Of a stretch of DNA of 32,407 bases, positions 16,635-24,094 are shown piece after piece (the first letter of the stretch is position 1; the number at the start of each line of letters is the position of its first letter). Both the position numbers and the translations under genes were made by a program. This stretch comes from a virus, in IMG/VR virus record IMGVR_UViG_3300020141_000109, positions 1 to 32,407 of that record. One strand, 5' to 3'. The notes below the pieces were generated by a model. That model was not told where the DNA came from, searched no databases, and saw only the letters and a program-made list of their open reading frames with translations.

Positions 16635-17162
16635 CTAGGTTGTGGTGGTGCCGGCTGTCGCAGTTGCGGTGCCTGAATTGGCTGCCGGAGCCACATACGA
16701 TGCGTCTGTTGACTTGCTTACAGCAAATGTCAAAGAGAAAGTCGCAGGACCGCCCGATGAGGCGTCGCCGTCTGGCTCTGTGATGTTTACAAGAATGCAA
16801 TTCTCGTATTTGCGGGTGTAACCAGTCTGTATTCCGTCTGCATCAAGGGTAATGATTTCAACCCTGAAGTACTTCTTACCAACCTTGTTTCTGTATGTAG
16901 AAATCAACGCTGCGTCAACGTTTGGGTCGTAATGACGGGTAACCGTTACATCGCCAACTTCAATAACTGAAGGGAGAACCTCAGGGAATGTTGATCCGCC
17001 GTCGTAAACCTTCTCAACAGAAGCCTGTACTTCGCCGCCAGAAACCTGAGAGAAGTATGGACGCGTAGTTGAGGTGAACTGGTTGAGTATCTCGTCTGAT
17101 CCACCCATGCCGGTTAAAGAGATGACTTTAGCGACTACTTGTCTTTGAGAAATCTTTGCCAT
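16635..17162 (-). CDS. Major tail tube protein
   Basis: 175 aa. It is immediately downstream of the sheath gene and upstream of the chaperones, the standard position for the contractile-tail tube. The sequence is beta-rich and contains alternating strand patterns such as VIEVGDVTVTRHYDPNVDAA, KYFRVEIITLDADG and FSLTFAVSKSTDASY. The 'GDVTVTRHYDP..D' turn is typical of tube subunits, which form the hollow DNA conduit inside the sheath. The C-terminus is Ala/Thr/Gly-rich and probably disordered. AAGGA upstream supports the ATG at 17162. Confidence 0.8.
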   Translation of the reverse strand: MAKISQRQVVAKVISLTGMGGSDEILNQFTSTTRPYFSQVSGGEVQASVEKVYDGGSTFPEVLPSVIEVGDVTVTRHYDPNVDAALISTYRNKVGKKYFRVEIITLDADGIQTGYTRKYENCILVNITEPDGDASSGGPATFSLTFAVSKSTDASYVAPAANSGTATATAGTTTT

Positions 17163-17180
17163 TGTCTGTTGTTCCTTCTG

Positions 17181-18653
17181 TTACAAAGCCGTCGTCAAGG
17201 ACGACTTGGTGATTGTGAGTGTGATCAGGTCAGCCACACCAGAAACACGCACACCGATGGAAGCACTAATCTTCCCTTCAGCAAGTGCAGTAACTGGATT
17301 GAGGGAATCCGACACGTCAATGCGATAACCACGGTCAATATCGTTACCAAACGCATCGACCATTGCGTAAACGCCACCCTTGTCTTTGGTGTTCTCCATG
17401 ATTGTGGTCAAAGCAGAAGCGATTGATCCAAAGAGTGTCTTCCTGCTGTCGATTGTTGAGAACACGAACTGTTCAAGAGCCTTCTCGGACTCAGAAGCGA
17501 TTTGGTTAACCGTGTCGCGGTACGTGATGTACCTCCAGTTTCCAGTGTCATTTGAAGCAGATCGAGCACCATAGATGCGTACCTGACCGTCAATAACCCG
17601 GATTGCGTTCACTTTGCCTTCATCAAGTGCGTTAGAGATGGTCTTTGGAACCTTCGTTGTTGCACCGTTTGAGGAAAGACCTACGACATACCGTGAAGAC
17701 GATGCAATTCCTGCACCTGGCTTCCAAGGCCCACCAACTCCAATGACTTGGCGTGCCCTTGCTGCGGCAGCGTAAGACTCAGGGCTGATTACCCTTGTTG
17801 ATCCGAGACCGTCAGGAACCACAACTTGTGGCCAGAAGAACGCAATATGACTTGCCTTTGTCTTGTCTGTAGCTGTGCTTCCACCGTAGTTTCCTACTGC
17901 CGTAATCGCTGAGGTGTAAGAGGTTGCGGCACTAAAGCTTGCAAATGCAACCCTACGAGTTGCTACTGCATGGTTAAGGAGACCATCCCAGATTGTTGAT
18001 CCGAAGTAACCAGGGGCTGCTACGACACCAGTACCGAACTCTTCTGCGAAATCATCAAGAGCGGTAACTACTGTTGCGTCAACAATGGTGTCAATATCGG
18101 CATCGCCACCAGTGAGCGTTACGTCATGACTGTATGGAATGTCTGTTGAAACACCTGCGGTTGCTACAAGAATGTTTGGAATTGCTGCGTTGATATCAGC
18201 AATTGCGGCTGCACTGGTTTCGTATCCTGCACCAGCGAAGATTTGAGCACCATTGAGTGTGATTGTGAGGGAGAACTCGCTACCAGCCTTTACAACTTCG
18301 GTTGTGATTCCTGTTCCCCAAGAACCAGGGTTGGCGGCAGTAAGGGTGATGGCGATATCTCCACCACTAGCATCAAGAAGGTTTCCTGTTGACAACGTCG
18401 GTACAGTTCCTACAAGCCTGCTAACAACGGCACGAATACCGCCCTCTTCAAAGAATGTCTGAACGTGCTGATACAGCTTGCCGTCACCTGTGTAGTCACC
18501 GTATTCGGCAACAAACTCGGCCATACTCCTGACAACGAATGCGTCGGTACGACCGCGCTCTGCAATACCCACAATAAACAGCGTGCTGCTTGGGGCCTGT
18601 TCTGCACCGGCACCGCCGATACGAACACCTGTGTTGACGACTACGCCCGGCAT
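17181..18653 (-). CDS. Tail sheath protein
   Basis: 490 aa. The N-terminus MPGVVVNTGVRIGGAGAEQA leads into TLFIVGIAERGRTDAFVVRS and FFEEGGIRAVVSRLVG, the family's usual opening ('...f.g.A..Gp...pv.v.s...f...fG...' then 'ff.nGg..~yvvRv'). Central SPESYAAAARARQVIGVGGP and C-terminal RTLFGSIASALTTIMENTKD and GYRIDVSDSLNPVTALAEGK match the conserved C-terminal sheath domain that interlocks neighbouring subunits. It proves a contractile tail. Length is typical for a minimal sheath with a modest inserted domain. It overlaps the upstream gene by TAATG. Confidence 0.9.
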   Translation of the reverse strand: MPGVVVNTGVRIGGAGAEQAPSSTLFIVGIAERGRTDAFVVRSMAEFVAEYGDYTGDGKLYQHVQTFFEEGGIRAVVSRLVGTVPTLSTGNLLDASGGDIAITLTAANPGSWGTGITTEVVKAGSEFSLTITLNGAQIFAGAGYETSAAAIADINAAIPNILVATAGVSTDIPYSHDVTLTGGDADIDTIVDATVVTALDDFAEEFGTGVVAAPGYFGSTIWDGLLNHAVATRRVAFASFSAATSYTSAITAVGNYGGSTATDKTKASHIAFFWPQVVVPDGLGSTRVISPESYAAAARARQVIGVGGPWKPGAGIASSSRYVVGLSSNGATTKVPKTISNALDEGKVNAIRVIDGQVRIYGARSASNDTGNWRYITYRDTVNQIASESEKALEQFVFSTIDSRKTLFGSIASALTTIMENTKDKGGVYAMVDAFGNDIDRGYRIDVSDSLNPVTALAEGKISASIGVRVSGVADLITLTITKSSLTTAL

Positions 18654-19042
18654 TAGTTCTCCTTCGCCACTTTGTTCTTTGTGGATTTCTTGGTCTTGGT
18701 TTCTTCGCCTTCAGCGTCAGAATCTTCTTCCGCTGTAAGGTTCGCTTCTTCTGCTTCGTCAGCAACTGCTTCTTCTTCGAGTTTGACCTCGGGTTCCGAT
18801 TCTGTTACTGGCTCTGGTTCGGGAGCTACGACTGGTTCCTCAGGCTTTGATGCCGAAGTATCCTGCTTTGAGGACAATAGCACCACAGCACCACAGTTGA
18901 GTGCAGAGGTCAATACCTCATCGTTGAGTTCTACTTCTGCTGAAGAACGTGCGCCAACAGAACGCCCGCTTGAAGAGATCTGAACGCGTTCTTGCGTCAC
19001 GTTGAAGATTGTTCCTGTGGCCATGCCGGCAATACTAGCCAT
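18653..19042 (-). CDS. Hypothetical protein with acidic disordered tail
   Basis: 129 aa. The first 60 residues form a compact beta-like unit (GTIFNVTQERVQISSSGRSV...GAVVLLSS). The remainder (residues 65-129) is dominated by Glu, Pro, Asp and Ala and turns lysine-rich at the end (KTKKSTKNKVAKEN). It lies between the tail terminator-like and sheath genes, with TAATG overlaps on both sides, so it is co-translated with tail genes. A role in tail completion or sheath assembly is possible, but no family is recognised. Confidence 0.65.
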   Translation of the reverse strand: MASIAGMATGTIFNVTQERVQISSSGRSVGARSSAEVELNDEVLTSALNCGAVVLLSSKQDTSASKPEEPVVAPEPEPVTESEPEVKLEEEAVADEAEEANLTAEEDSDAEGEETKTKKSTKNKVAKEN

Positions 19043-19641
19043 TAGTTTGCTTCCGTCCGTGAAAGCACAGAAAGATCAACCGTTAGTTCGTTGGGGTTCT
19101 CAATAGTTGGGACATACCTTGGCTTGCGAGTAATTGCCTCGTTCAGATTTATCGTGTACCCAAGGAAAGCACCGCAGATCGCTCTGTCGCCCTTCACATA
19201 GGTGATATCTGAGAACTCTTCCCTCAACGTCGTTTCGTCAAGAAGGAGGTCATGATCTTCATCATCTAAAGAAATAAGCGACGCTCTGTCCAGAAGGGCG
19301 GCTCTGATGACAGTCGTCAATCTGTCCCGTGATTCTGTTGCAAGTTCAGCATGGTCCTGCCTGACCCAGATGTATGTCCTCATGTTGTAGGACACTCTGT
19401 AGACAGGGTTCAAACCATCCACATAGTCAATCCTGGTCATTGAAGGGGTTGAAAGACTTACCGTTATCACCATCGGCCAATGATCCAAAGACGGAGGCTC
19501 GTAGGAAAGATACTTCTCGGGGACAGGAAGCCTGTCTGAGTCAAGGTTCCAAAGGTTTCTGTAACCAACAATCCTGTCAGGCAAATCACCCTCAAGATAA
19601 GAAGAGACATATTCCTTCGCTGTCCAAGGTCCAGACATCAT
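19042..19641 (-). CDS. Tail terminator/completion-like protein
   Basis: 199 aa. The middle of the sequence (WPMVITVSLSTPSMTRIDYV, VSYNMRTYIWVRQDHAELAT, ESRDRLTTVIRAALLDRASL) has the pattern of tail-terminator proteins: a 'P.v.V......' strand, a central 'Y.v.v..~V....' strand and then a long helix followed by 'FSDITYVKGDRAICGAFL'. Such proteins cap the tube and sheath at the neck. The gene order gpS-like, this gene, then sheath supports this. Two ATG codons are adjacent at the start (MMSG); either could be used. I consider the assignment positional as much as sequence based. Confidence 0.6.
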   Translation of the reverse strand: MMSGPWTAKEYVSSYLEGDLPDRIVGYRNLWNLDSDRLPVPEKYLSYEPPSLDHWPMVITVSLSTPSMTRIDYVDGLNPVYRVSYNMRTYIWVRQDHAELATESRDRLTTVIRAALLDRASLISLDDEDHDLLLDETTLREEFSDITYVKGDRAICGAFLGYTINLNEAITRKPRYVPTIENPNELTVDLSVLSRTEAN

Positions 19642-20120
19642 GGCAGAAGCGCCTTCAGGTCGTTGGCGTAGGCGTTAGGCACAATGTGCGCCCTAATCCT
19701 TCGGGCCATGAGATCAGCAAAGCCAGGTGGTTCAAATACGATTTCGCGTTTAGGAAGATTGCCTTTGCGACTTCCGTACTGATGGAATGAAGCGATTTCG
19801 CTCTCAATAGTGAGTGTCGCATCCCTTGCACCAACATCGCCTCTGCCCATAAGAACGGCAGTTCTGAGGGTTCCGTTGTTGACGAGGATTGGGGCGAAAG
19901 GTGGTATCCCGTTCTTTGCTCGCCACGCCGAAGTGGATGGCGCAAGTGGTGCCCAGCCTCCAACCATTGACCCAGAAGAGTCAAAGTTGTTGCCGAAAGC
20001 AGTACGAAGAAAGGCCATACCTTCCATGAGTGGCTCACGGTACGAACCCATGTTCCGCCTCATTGCGGCTAGTTCGCTGGTGTCCACATCAACGTTGACC
20101 TTGATGGTCGTTGAACTCAT
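19638..20120 (-). CDS. Phage virion morphogenesis protein (gpS/gpG-like)
   Basis: 160 aa. It carries the family's hallmark order: a helix ending in F..sGS, then GGWAPLAPSTSAWRAKNG, then NNGTLRTAVL, then IASFHQYGSRKGNLPKREIV and a final helical segment. This matches the P2 gpS / Mu gpG-type tail completion family, whose members join neck and tail. Location between connector and terminator genes fits the family. It overlaps both neighbours by ATGA. The final proline-leading 'LPKRE' replaces the more usual IPaRpfl. Confidence 0.75.
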   Translation of the reverse strand: MSSTTIKVNVDVDTSELAAMRRNMGSYREPLMEGMAFLRTAFGNNFDSSGSMVGGWAPLAPSTSAWRAKNGIPPFAPILVNNGTLRTAVLMGRGDVGARDATLTIESEIASFHQYGSRKGNLPKREIVFEPPGFADLMARRIRAHIVPNAYANDLKALLP

Positions 20121-20743
20121 ATTTGCTTGCGCCTCAACGGATCAAGATTGCGTTTCTCCGCCTCGGTCAAACCAACCTCAGCGATTGTTGCTGCTCTGTT
20201 CTGGAAGTCTTTAAGACCAACAACGTCGTCTGTCATGTTCTGCATCTCTCGAGCAGCCATACGCAGAATCACCTGCTTTACATGAGCATTTGGAGCCATT
20301 CCTGCGGTGTAGGTGATGACAATCTTGTCTCCAGACCAGACGGAATAGATGTCAAGACCCCATTTCCTTACAAGGTAATGATCATTGGGTTGCAACTCCA
20401 GCGGAGGGGTTCCTGCTGCACCATTGAAGGCATACACAAAGACACTTTCAACATCAACAATGGGAGCCTTTGGAAGATGCAACTGAAACGGTGGTCGTAG
20501 AACAGGAACGATTGAGTTGGCTGTATCTAGGGTTCTGTCATAGAAATACGACTCTGTATTCACCCAAAGGTTATCCTCTGGGATTACATAGGTGTAGACA
20601 AACTCGTCAACCTCAGCAGGTCGGCCAAGGAAAGTCTCAACCTCAGCCTGTGCGCCAGCAAGCACGAGCTCAGCAGCATCTTGCTGCCGGTTCGTGAGCG
20701 AACGATCCATGTAGGCCGTAAGTTCCCGTACAGAGACGAGCAT
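20117..20743 (-). CDS. Head-tail connector-like protein
   Basis: 208 aa. A helical N-terminus (TAYMDRSLTNRQQDAAELVL AGAQ..., with FLGRP) is followed by a beta region (VYTYVIPEDNLWVNTESYFY, LPKAPIVDVESVFVYA, DIYSVWSGDKIVITYTAGM) and then a C-terminal helix (VKQVILRMAAREMQNM). This matches head-tail adaptors of the gp6/gp15 type, which bind the portal from below: 'L....~~ ~~ ~~~ FLGRp', then 'v.ITYtAGm', then 'a...~aarem'. It normally follows the capsid genes; here it opens the tail operon while capsid genes are elsewhere. The first gene after it is gpS-like, coupled by ATGA. Confidence 0.7.
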   Translation of the reverse strand: MLVSVRELTAYMDRSLTNRQQDAAELVLAGAQAEVETFLGRPAEVDEFVYTYVIPEDNLWVNTESYFYDRTLDTANSIVPVLRPPFQLHLPKAPIVDVESVFVYAFNGAAGTPPLELQPNDHYLVRKWGLDIYSVWSGDKIVITYTAGMAPNAHVKQVILRMAAREMQNMTDDVVGLKDFQNRAATIAEVGLTEAEKRNLDPLRRKQI

Positions 20744-20753
20744 CTACGTTCTT

Positions 20754-21110
20754 CTATTTCTTCTTATTGCCGCGAAGCTTTGATGCTGCTCCACGCAAGA
20801 TGCGCGAAAGTGCGCCACCACGACCCTCTTGAGCCTTTGGTGTACGAGGTGCGCTCGTATTCTTTGGTACCCGTGGTGCTTGAGGACCCCTTGGGGTTCT
20901 CGTTGATCCTGGGGCTGGTGGAACATTTGGCCCAGTAGCAGGAGGCCCTGTTGGTGGTGGGAAAGCTGGAGATGGTGCGTTCGGTGTCACAAGGCTGTCC
21001 AAATAGTCAGTGCCATAGCCAACGGGGTTTCCGTCTCCGTCATAGACAACGCCGGGACCGTAAATAATCGGTGCCCTCTCGGTGTCTGTTCCTCGTCTTC
21101 CTGGTGGCAT
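20754..21110 (-). CDS. Proline-rich protein with basic C-terminus
   Basis: 118 aa from the ATG at 21110, fixed by AAGGAG six bases upstream. The N-terminus (MPPGRRGTDTERAPIIYGPG) is followed by DGDGNPVGYGTDYLDSL, a long Pro-rich linker (residues 45-85) and a basic tail (GGALSRILRGAASKLRGNKKK). No fold is recognisable, and the protein is probably disordered with an amphipathic C-terminal helix. It precedes the connector gene, separated by ten bases. A decoration, scaffold-adapter or nucleic-acid-interacting role is possible; I do not assign one. Confidence 0.6.
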   Translation of the reverse strand: MPPGRRGTDTERAPIIYGPGVVYDGDGNPVGYGTDYLDSLVTPNAPSPAFPPPTGPPATGPNVPPAPGSTRTPRGPQAPRVPKNTSAPRTPKAQEGRGGALSRILRGAASKLRGNKKK

Positions 21111-21116
21111 ATGCAA

Positions 21117-21122
21117 CTCCTT
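21117..21122 (-). promoter_or_regulatory. Shine-Dalgarno AAGGAG fixing the Pro-rich protein start
   Basis: AAGGAG ends six bases before the ATG at 21110. It lies in the 68-base gap behind the ParB-like gene and is the clearest signal in that gap. Confidence 0.8.
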
Positions 21123-21178
21123 CGTAAGGGCTCTAGTGCCTACAACCGTACCATTGCGCACGAGTGAGTGACAGAAGG

Positions 21179-21733
21179 TCAGTTGTCCTTGTTTGCTGGT
21201 CTCTCGAAACGCATCTCACCAGCAATCGCTGATCCGGGTTTAGGAGCCTCTACGGGTATCCAGCCACGTGAGTAGGTGTGTTCCTTCAGGGATTTCTGCT
21301 TCACATAAGAGCCATCAGCGAGGATTTCAAACTCTTCTCTCGTCATAACGAGGAGACTCTTCAATGTTTGATCGTCATACTTACGCGATGACCTAATCAT
21401 CTTGAGGAGATTGGATGTCTTCTTAGCGACGGACATTCCTTTGGATCTGTTGAGCCTGATGTGCATCATCATTGCATCAACCTCATCGCAGGAGACCCAG
21501 ACAACAGGAACTTCCGTCCCAAACCTTGCTTGTATCCCTTTGGTGTCCTTGGCAATAACCCATCGTAGGTTCCCGTCAATGATTGTCCTATCCTCCGCCC
21601 TGACGACCAATGGCTGTATCCAACCCCAATCTGTCATTGACTGAATTAACGACCTTTCGTCTGGACGAAGGAGATGGCTGGTAGCCCATCGTGCTGGTTG
21701 TAGCGAGTCAATTTCTACTGTTTCTATGTTCAT
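21179..21733 (-). CDS. ParB/Srx-fold protein (IbrB-like), partner of PAPS-reductase-like proteins
   Basis: 184 aa. ParB-type motifs are seen at residues 39-45 (IQPLVVR) and 51-62 (IIDGNLRWVIAK, the GxxR box), with LNRSKG at 94-99 following as in many ParB-like nucleases. Family members have ATP/CTP-binding or nuclease activity; some act beside PAPS-reductase-like proteins (for example IbrB with IbrA). The C-terminal half (residues 100-184) is helical then Pro/Gly-rich. The gene overlaps the PAPS-reductase-like gene by ATGA, indicating coupled expression. Target and activity are not deducible. Confidence 0.75.
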   Translation of the reverse strand: MNIETVEIDSLQPARWATSHLLRPDERSLIQSMTDWGWIQPLVVRAEDRTIIDGNLRWVIAKDTKGIQARFGTEVPVVWVSCDEVDAMMMHIRLNRSKGMSVAKKTSNLLKMIRSSRKYDDQTLKSLLVMTREEFEILADGSYVKQKSLKEHTYSRGWIPVEAPKPGSAIAGEMRFERPANKDN

Positions 21734-22527
21734 GAATCCTCATCCATAAAGCACCCACATGATCCCCAGTCGTCTTTGTCAAACATCTGTGGTGCATCTT
21801 CTATCTGTGTACGGAAAGCCTTCAATGTCAATGGGAAAGTTTCCTTGTTTACAGTCTTCTTCAGGATTGCCACATTCTTCCCGAGCATGACACGGGTGCG
21901 TTCTTCTTCTTCTTCCCATTCGATATATCTCGGTTTGTTCCATTCAAGAAGGAGCTTCCAAGAAGCTTGCCCTCCACGAACACAGGCACCTCCACAGTTT
22001 GCATGACTGAAACCTGCAGCGTAAAGACGTGGTGGTTCTATCCCCATGCTTCGGAACTTCTCAAGAAGTGCGTACTTCTCTATGTATGGCTCGTTCATCA
22101 TCGGGGCCTCTATCTTCCATGGAAGCCACAATGGCTCAGCCTTCTCGAAACGATGTGGTTCCGTCCAGTCAAATCCAAGGTAAATGATTGATGACTCTGG
22201 TGGGCAGTTGTGCTTAATCCACTTATTGAGAGCTTCCCTCTTGAGGATTCGTGAACAGACAGCAAATCTGTTGTTTGGTACAACACGCTGATCGCGTCCA
22301 ACTTGCATTGGGTTTCTGCCGTCTCTGATTATGATCCACTCCCACCGAGGAGAAAGTGCTTTGACTACCTCTTCAGCGAAACGCCAGTTGTCTTCGTCTT
22401 CCACCATTGTGTCGGCAGTAAGAAGGACAAGCCTGTCCTCTGGCTGTGCTTGCTCCTGTACACGGAAAGCCACTTCGGCACTTCCTGCTCCTGTGGAGAA
22501 CTGTACGCATCTAACTATTCCTGTCAT
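21730..22527 (-). CDS. PAPS-reductase-like PP-loop protein with Cys motifs (variant loop)
   Basis: 265 aa from the ATG at 22527, with AGAAGGG about eight bases upstream; a longer opening to 22608 would overlap the neighbour. The adenine nucleotide alpha-hydrolase fold is seen from VRCVQFSTGAGSAEVAFRV, where the PP-loop reads STGAGS rather than SGGKDS. NRFAVCSRILKREAL (Cys91) and YLGFDWTEPHRFEKAE follow, then FSHANCGGACVRGGQASW (Cys178, Cys182) and a final WGSCGCF (Cys257, Cys259). These cysteines could hold an iron-sulfur cluster or carry sulfur. I recognise the layout from phage and bacterial proteins usually annotated as phosphoadenosine phosphosulfate reductase, with unproven function. The lysine missing from the loop is notable. 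Confidence 0.75.
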   Translation of the reverse strand: MTGIVRCVQFSTGAGSAEVAFRVQEQAQPEDRLVLLTADTMVEDEDNWRFAEEVVKALSPRWEWIIIRDGRNPMQVGRDQRVVPNNRFAVCSRILKREALNKWIKHNCPPESSIIYLGFDWTEPHRFEKAEPLWLPWKIEAPMMNEPYIEKYALLEKFRSMGIEPPRLYAAGFSHANCGGACVRGGQASWKLLLEWNKPRYIEWEEEEERTRVMLGKNVAILKKTVNKETFPLTLKAFRTQIEDAPQMFDKDDWGSCGCFMDEDS

Positions 22528-22531
22528 TTCT

Positions 22532-23677
22532 CTACCCTTCTGTAAGTTCTTGATTGTATGTCTGTTCGGCGGCGGCGCGCTTCTTCCAGTCCTTGGTCTT
22601 TGGCCCAACTGGTCGGGCAGAAGTGTTATGAAACTCGTTCATAATCAGATTTCTGATCAGCCATGACAATGGATACGAGACCGGATCAAGAATGTGTTTC
22701 TTTCTGTAGTCGGCAACAAATGCCAACGCAACAGTTCTGATTCCTGGAGTGAGCATGTTCTCGTTAATGCAACGTTTAACGCCATCCCACCCCTGATCTG
22801 CGTAGTCGTCAATATAGGCATCAACATCAAACTCGGGCCATAATCTGTGCTGTGCATCAACCTGTGGAAAGCAGTCGTAGAGCGTGTCAAACCATGCTGG
22901 TTCTGCTGCTGTGTAGTCGCGCAGTCTTCTGATACTGACCGAGTGAAGAGGGATGCCAACACGCTGCACGCCCCCAACCATTGCGGCAAGGTCGTAATAC
23001 TCACACCACTCAGCACCGTGTTCTTCACTAATGAACTTCAGCACATCAGCCGATATCCAATCGTAGATAGGTTTCGCAAACATCAACGGGATTGACTTCT
23101 CAAGTTTGTACGGGCGAGTGATGTAGTTCTCATTCAATTTGTTAACTACGGAACGGAACCTAACCATTGACTCGTTGGCGCGAACACCAGTAATGAACGC
23201 CGTACGGCCTTTCTTGCCTTGCATTGTGTAGTAGTCAATTGCTTCAGGGATTGCCTGATAGTTACTTAAACCGAAATGTCCTGCATGGATAGCCCACGGT
23301 GGCATCTCTCTAACGAGCCTTCCTTGCTGTTGACGCATACCTGACCAAAGCAAGACATATTCCCGTTTACCGAGAACCCAACACTCTTGTCCAACTGGAA
23401 GGCAGTACCACTCCATGTCAACCCAGTCGTAATTACGAACCTTGTTGATGAAATCAATAACTACTGGGCTTACCATTTCTTCATCTCTGAAGATGACCTT
23501 TACGGGGCCAAGACCACGCGCCTCGTGAATCTCCTTAGCGAGATACAAAGCAGCAGTTGAATCTTTACCGCCAGAGAACTGAACACACACCGTGTCAAAG
23601 GTGTCGTAAATGTGCTTCATACGTTCTCTTGCCGCATCAACACACGACATGTCCAGAAACATTCTTTGCCTAGCCAT
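22532..23677 (-). CDS. PAPS-reductase-family protein, IbrA-like (intact PP-loop)
   Basis: 381 aa. The PP-loop is intact (VCVQFSGGKDSTAALYLAKE, SGGKDS at 35-40). Later conserved elements are ITGVRANESMVRFRSV (163-177), MFAKPIYDWISADVLKF (199-215) and a long C-terminal region with LHSVSIRRLRDY and MLTPGIRTVALAFVADYRKK. This arrangement matches IbrA/DUF3440-type members rather than sulfate-assimilation CysH, which is shorter with a C-terminal Cys motif. These enzymes activate a substrate with ATP through the PP-loop; the acceptor here is unknown and might be DNA or RNA. The ATG at 23677 has GAGGT nine bases upstream. Confidence 0.8.
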   Translation of the reverse strand: MARQRMFLDMSCVDAARERMKHIYDTFDTVCVQFSGGKDSTAALYLAKEIHEARGLGPVKVIFRDEEMVSPVVIDFINKVRNYDWVDMEWYCLPVGQECWVLGKREYVLLWSGMRQQQGRLVREMPPWAIHAGHFGLSNYQAIPEAIDYYTMQGKKGRTAFITGVRANESMVRFRSVVNKLNENYITRPYKLEKSIPLMFAKPIYDWISADVLKFISEEHGAEWCEYYDLAAMVGGVQRVGIPLHSVSIRRLRDYTAAEPAWFDTLYDCFPQVDAQHRLWPEFDVDAYIDDYADQGWDGVKRCINENMLTPGIRTVALAFVADYRKKHILDPVSYPLSWLIRNLIMNEFHNTSARPVGPKTKDWKKRAAAEQTYNQELTEG

Positions 23678-23861
23678 CTGTGTTTACCTCTTCGTCGGCT
23701 TGATCCCATGTCATGCCGTACACAACTTCAGGATTCCTTCTACAAATACCGCATCGTCCTATTGCGTGGTAACCGTGGGTCTTCCAAAGGCGACAACACT
23801 TCGCTACTGTTTCTGGCCCCCATTCATTTCGCAGACGCATTCTCGCATCGCTACTCGTCAT
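23670..23861 (-). CDS. Small Cys-rich protein, possible zinc-binding
   Basis: 63 aa from the ATG at 23861, preceded by AAGGA. An extended in-frame opening to 23978 runs over the preceding gene and lacks a signal. Cysteines at 22, 23, 37 and 40 (AKCCRLWKTHGYH, then GRCGICRR) with histidines 29 and 32 could form a small zinc site. The C-terminus is acidic. The gene overlaps the zinc-knuckle gene before it by 11 bases and the IbrA-like gene after it by eight, so it is embedded in the island. I do not recognise the family. Confidence 0.6.
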   Translation of the reverse strand: MTSSDARMRLRNEWGPETVAKCCRLWKTHGYHAIGRCGICRRNPEVVYGMTWDQADEEVNTDG

Positions 23862-24093
23862 GTGGTTGTTCCTTGGTTTCTTTGTTCTGAATCCATCCGC
23901 TGTAACTGATCTTGGTTGGGAGGTTTGACGATACCGATGTAGGTACAAACGAGTACGAAGCACCTGTTGGAGGGTCAAACTTCTCTACCATCTTTACTGT
24001 TCCGTCAAGGTTGAACTCAACCCTCTTCACTCTTGGGCAGGCTGTTACAGGGTGTTCTCCACCCATGCAGTACTGGCATTTCTTGTCTTCCAT
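23851..24093 (-). CDS. Small CCHC zinc-knuckle protein
   Basis: 80 aa from the ATG at 24093, one base after the ParB gene's TGA (TTTGAGATG). Residues 6-19 (CQYCMGGEHPVTAC) are an exact CX2CX4HX4C zinc-knuckle, a nucleic-acid-binding element best known from retroviral nucleocapsid proteins and rare in bacteria. It continues as PRVKRVEFNLDGTVKMVEKF, which I recall from short actinophage proteins. The rest looks beta-rich or disordered. A single-strand RNA or DNA binding role is plausible. It is coupled to both neighbours in the PAPS-reductase/ParB island. Confidence 0.75.
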   Translation of the reverse strand: MEDKKCQYCMGGEHPVTACPRVKRVEFNLDGTVKMVEKFDPPTGASYSFVPTSVSSNLPTKISYSGWIQNKETKEQPHDE

Positions 24094-24094
24094 C

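Noticed and set aside
20744-20753. Promoter between the Pro-rich gene and the connector gene
   Set aside because: The ten-base gap is too short to hold boxes outside coding sequence, and no box-like elements are visible.
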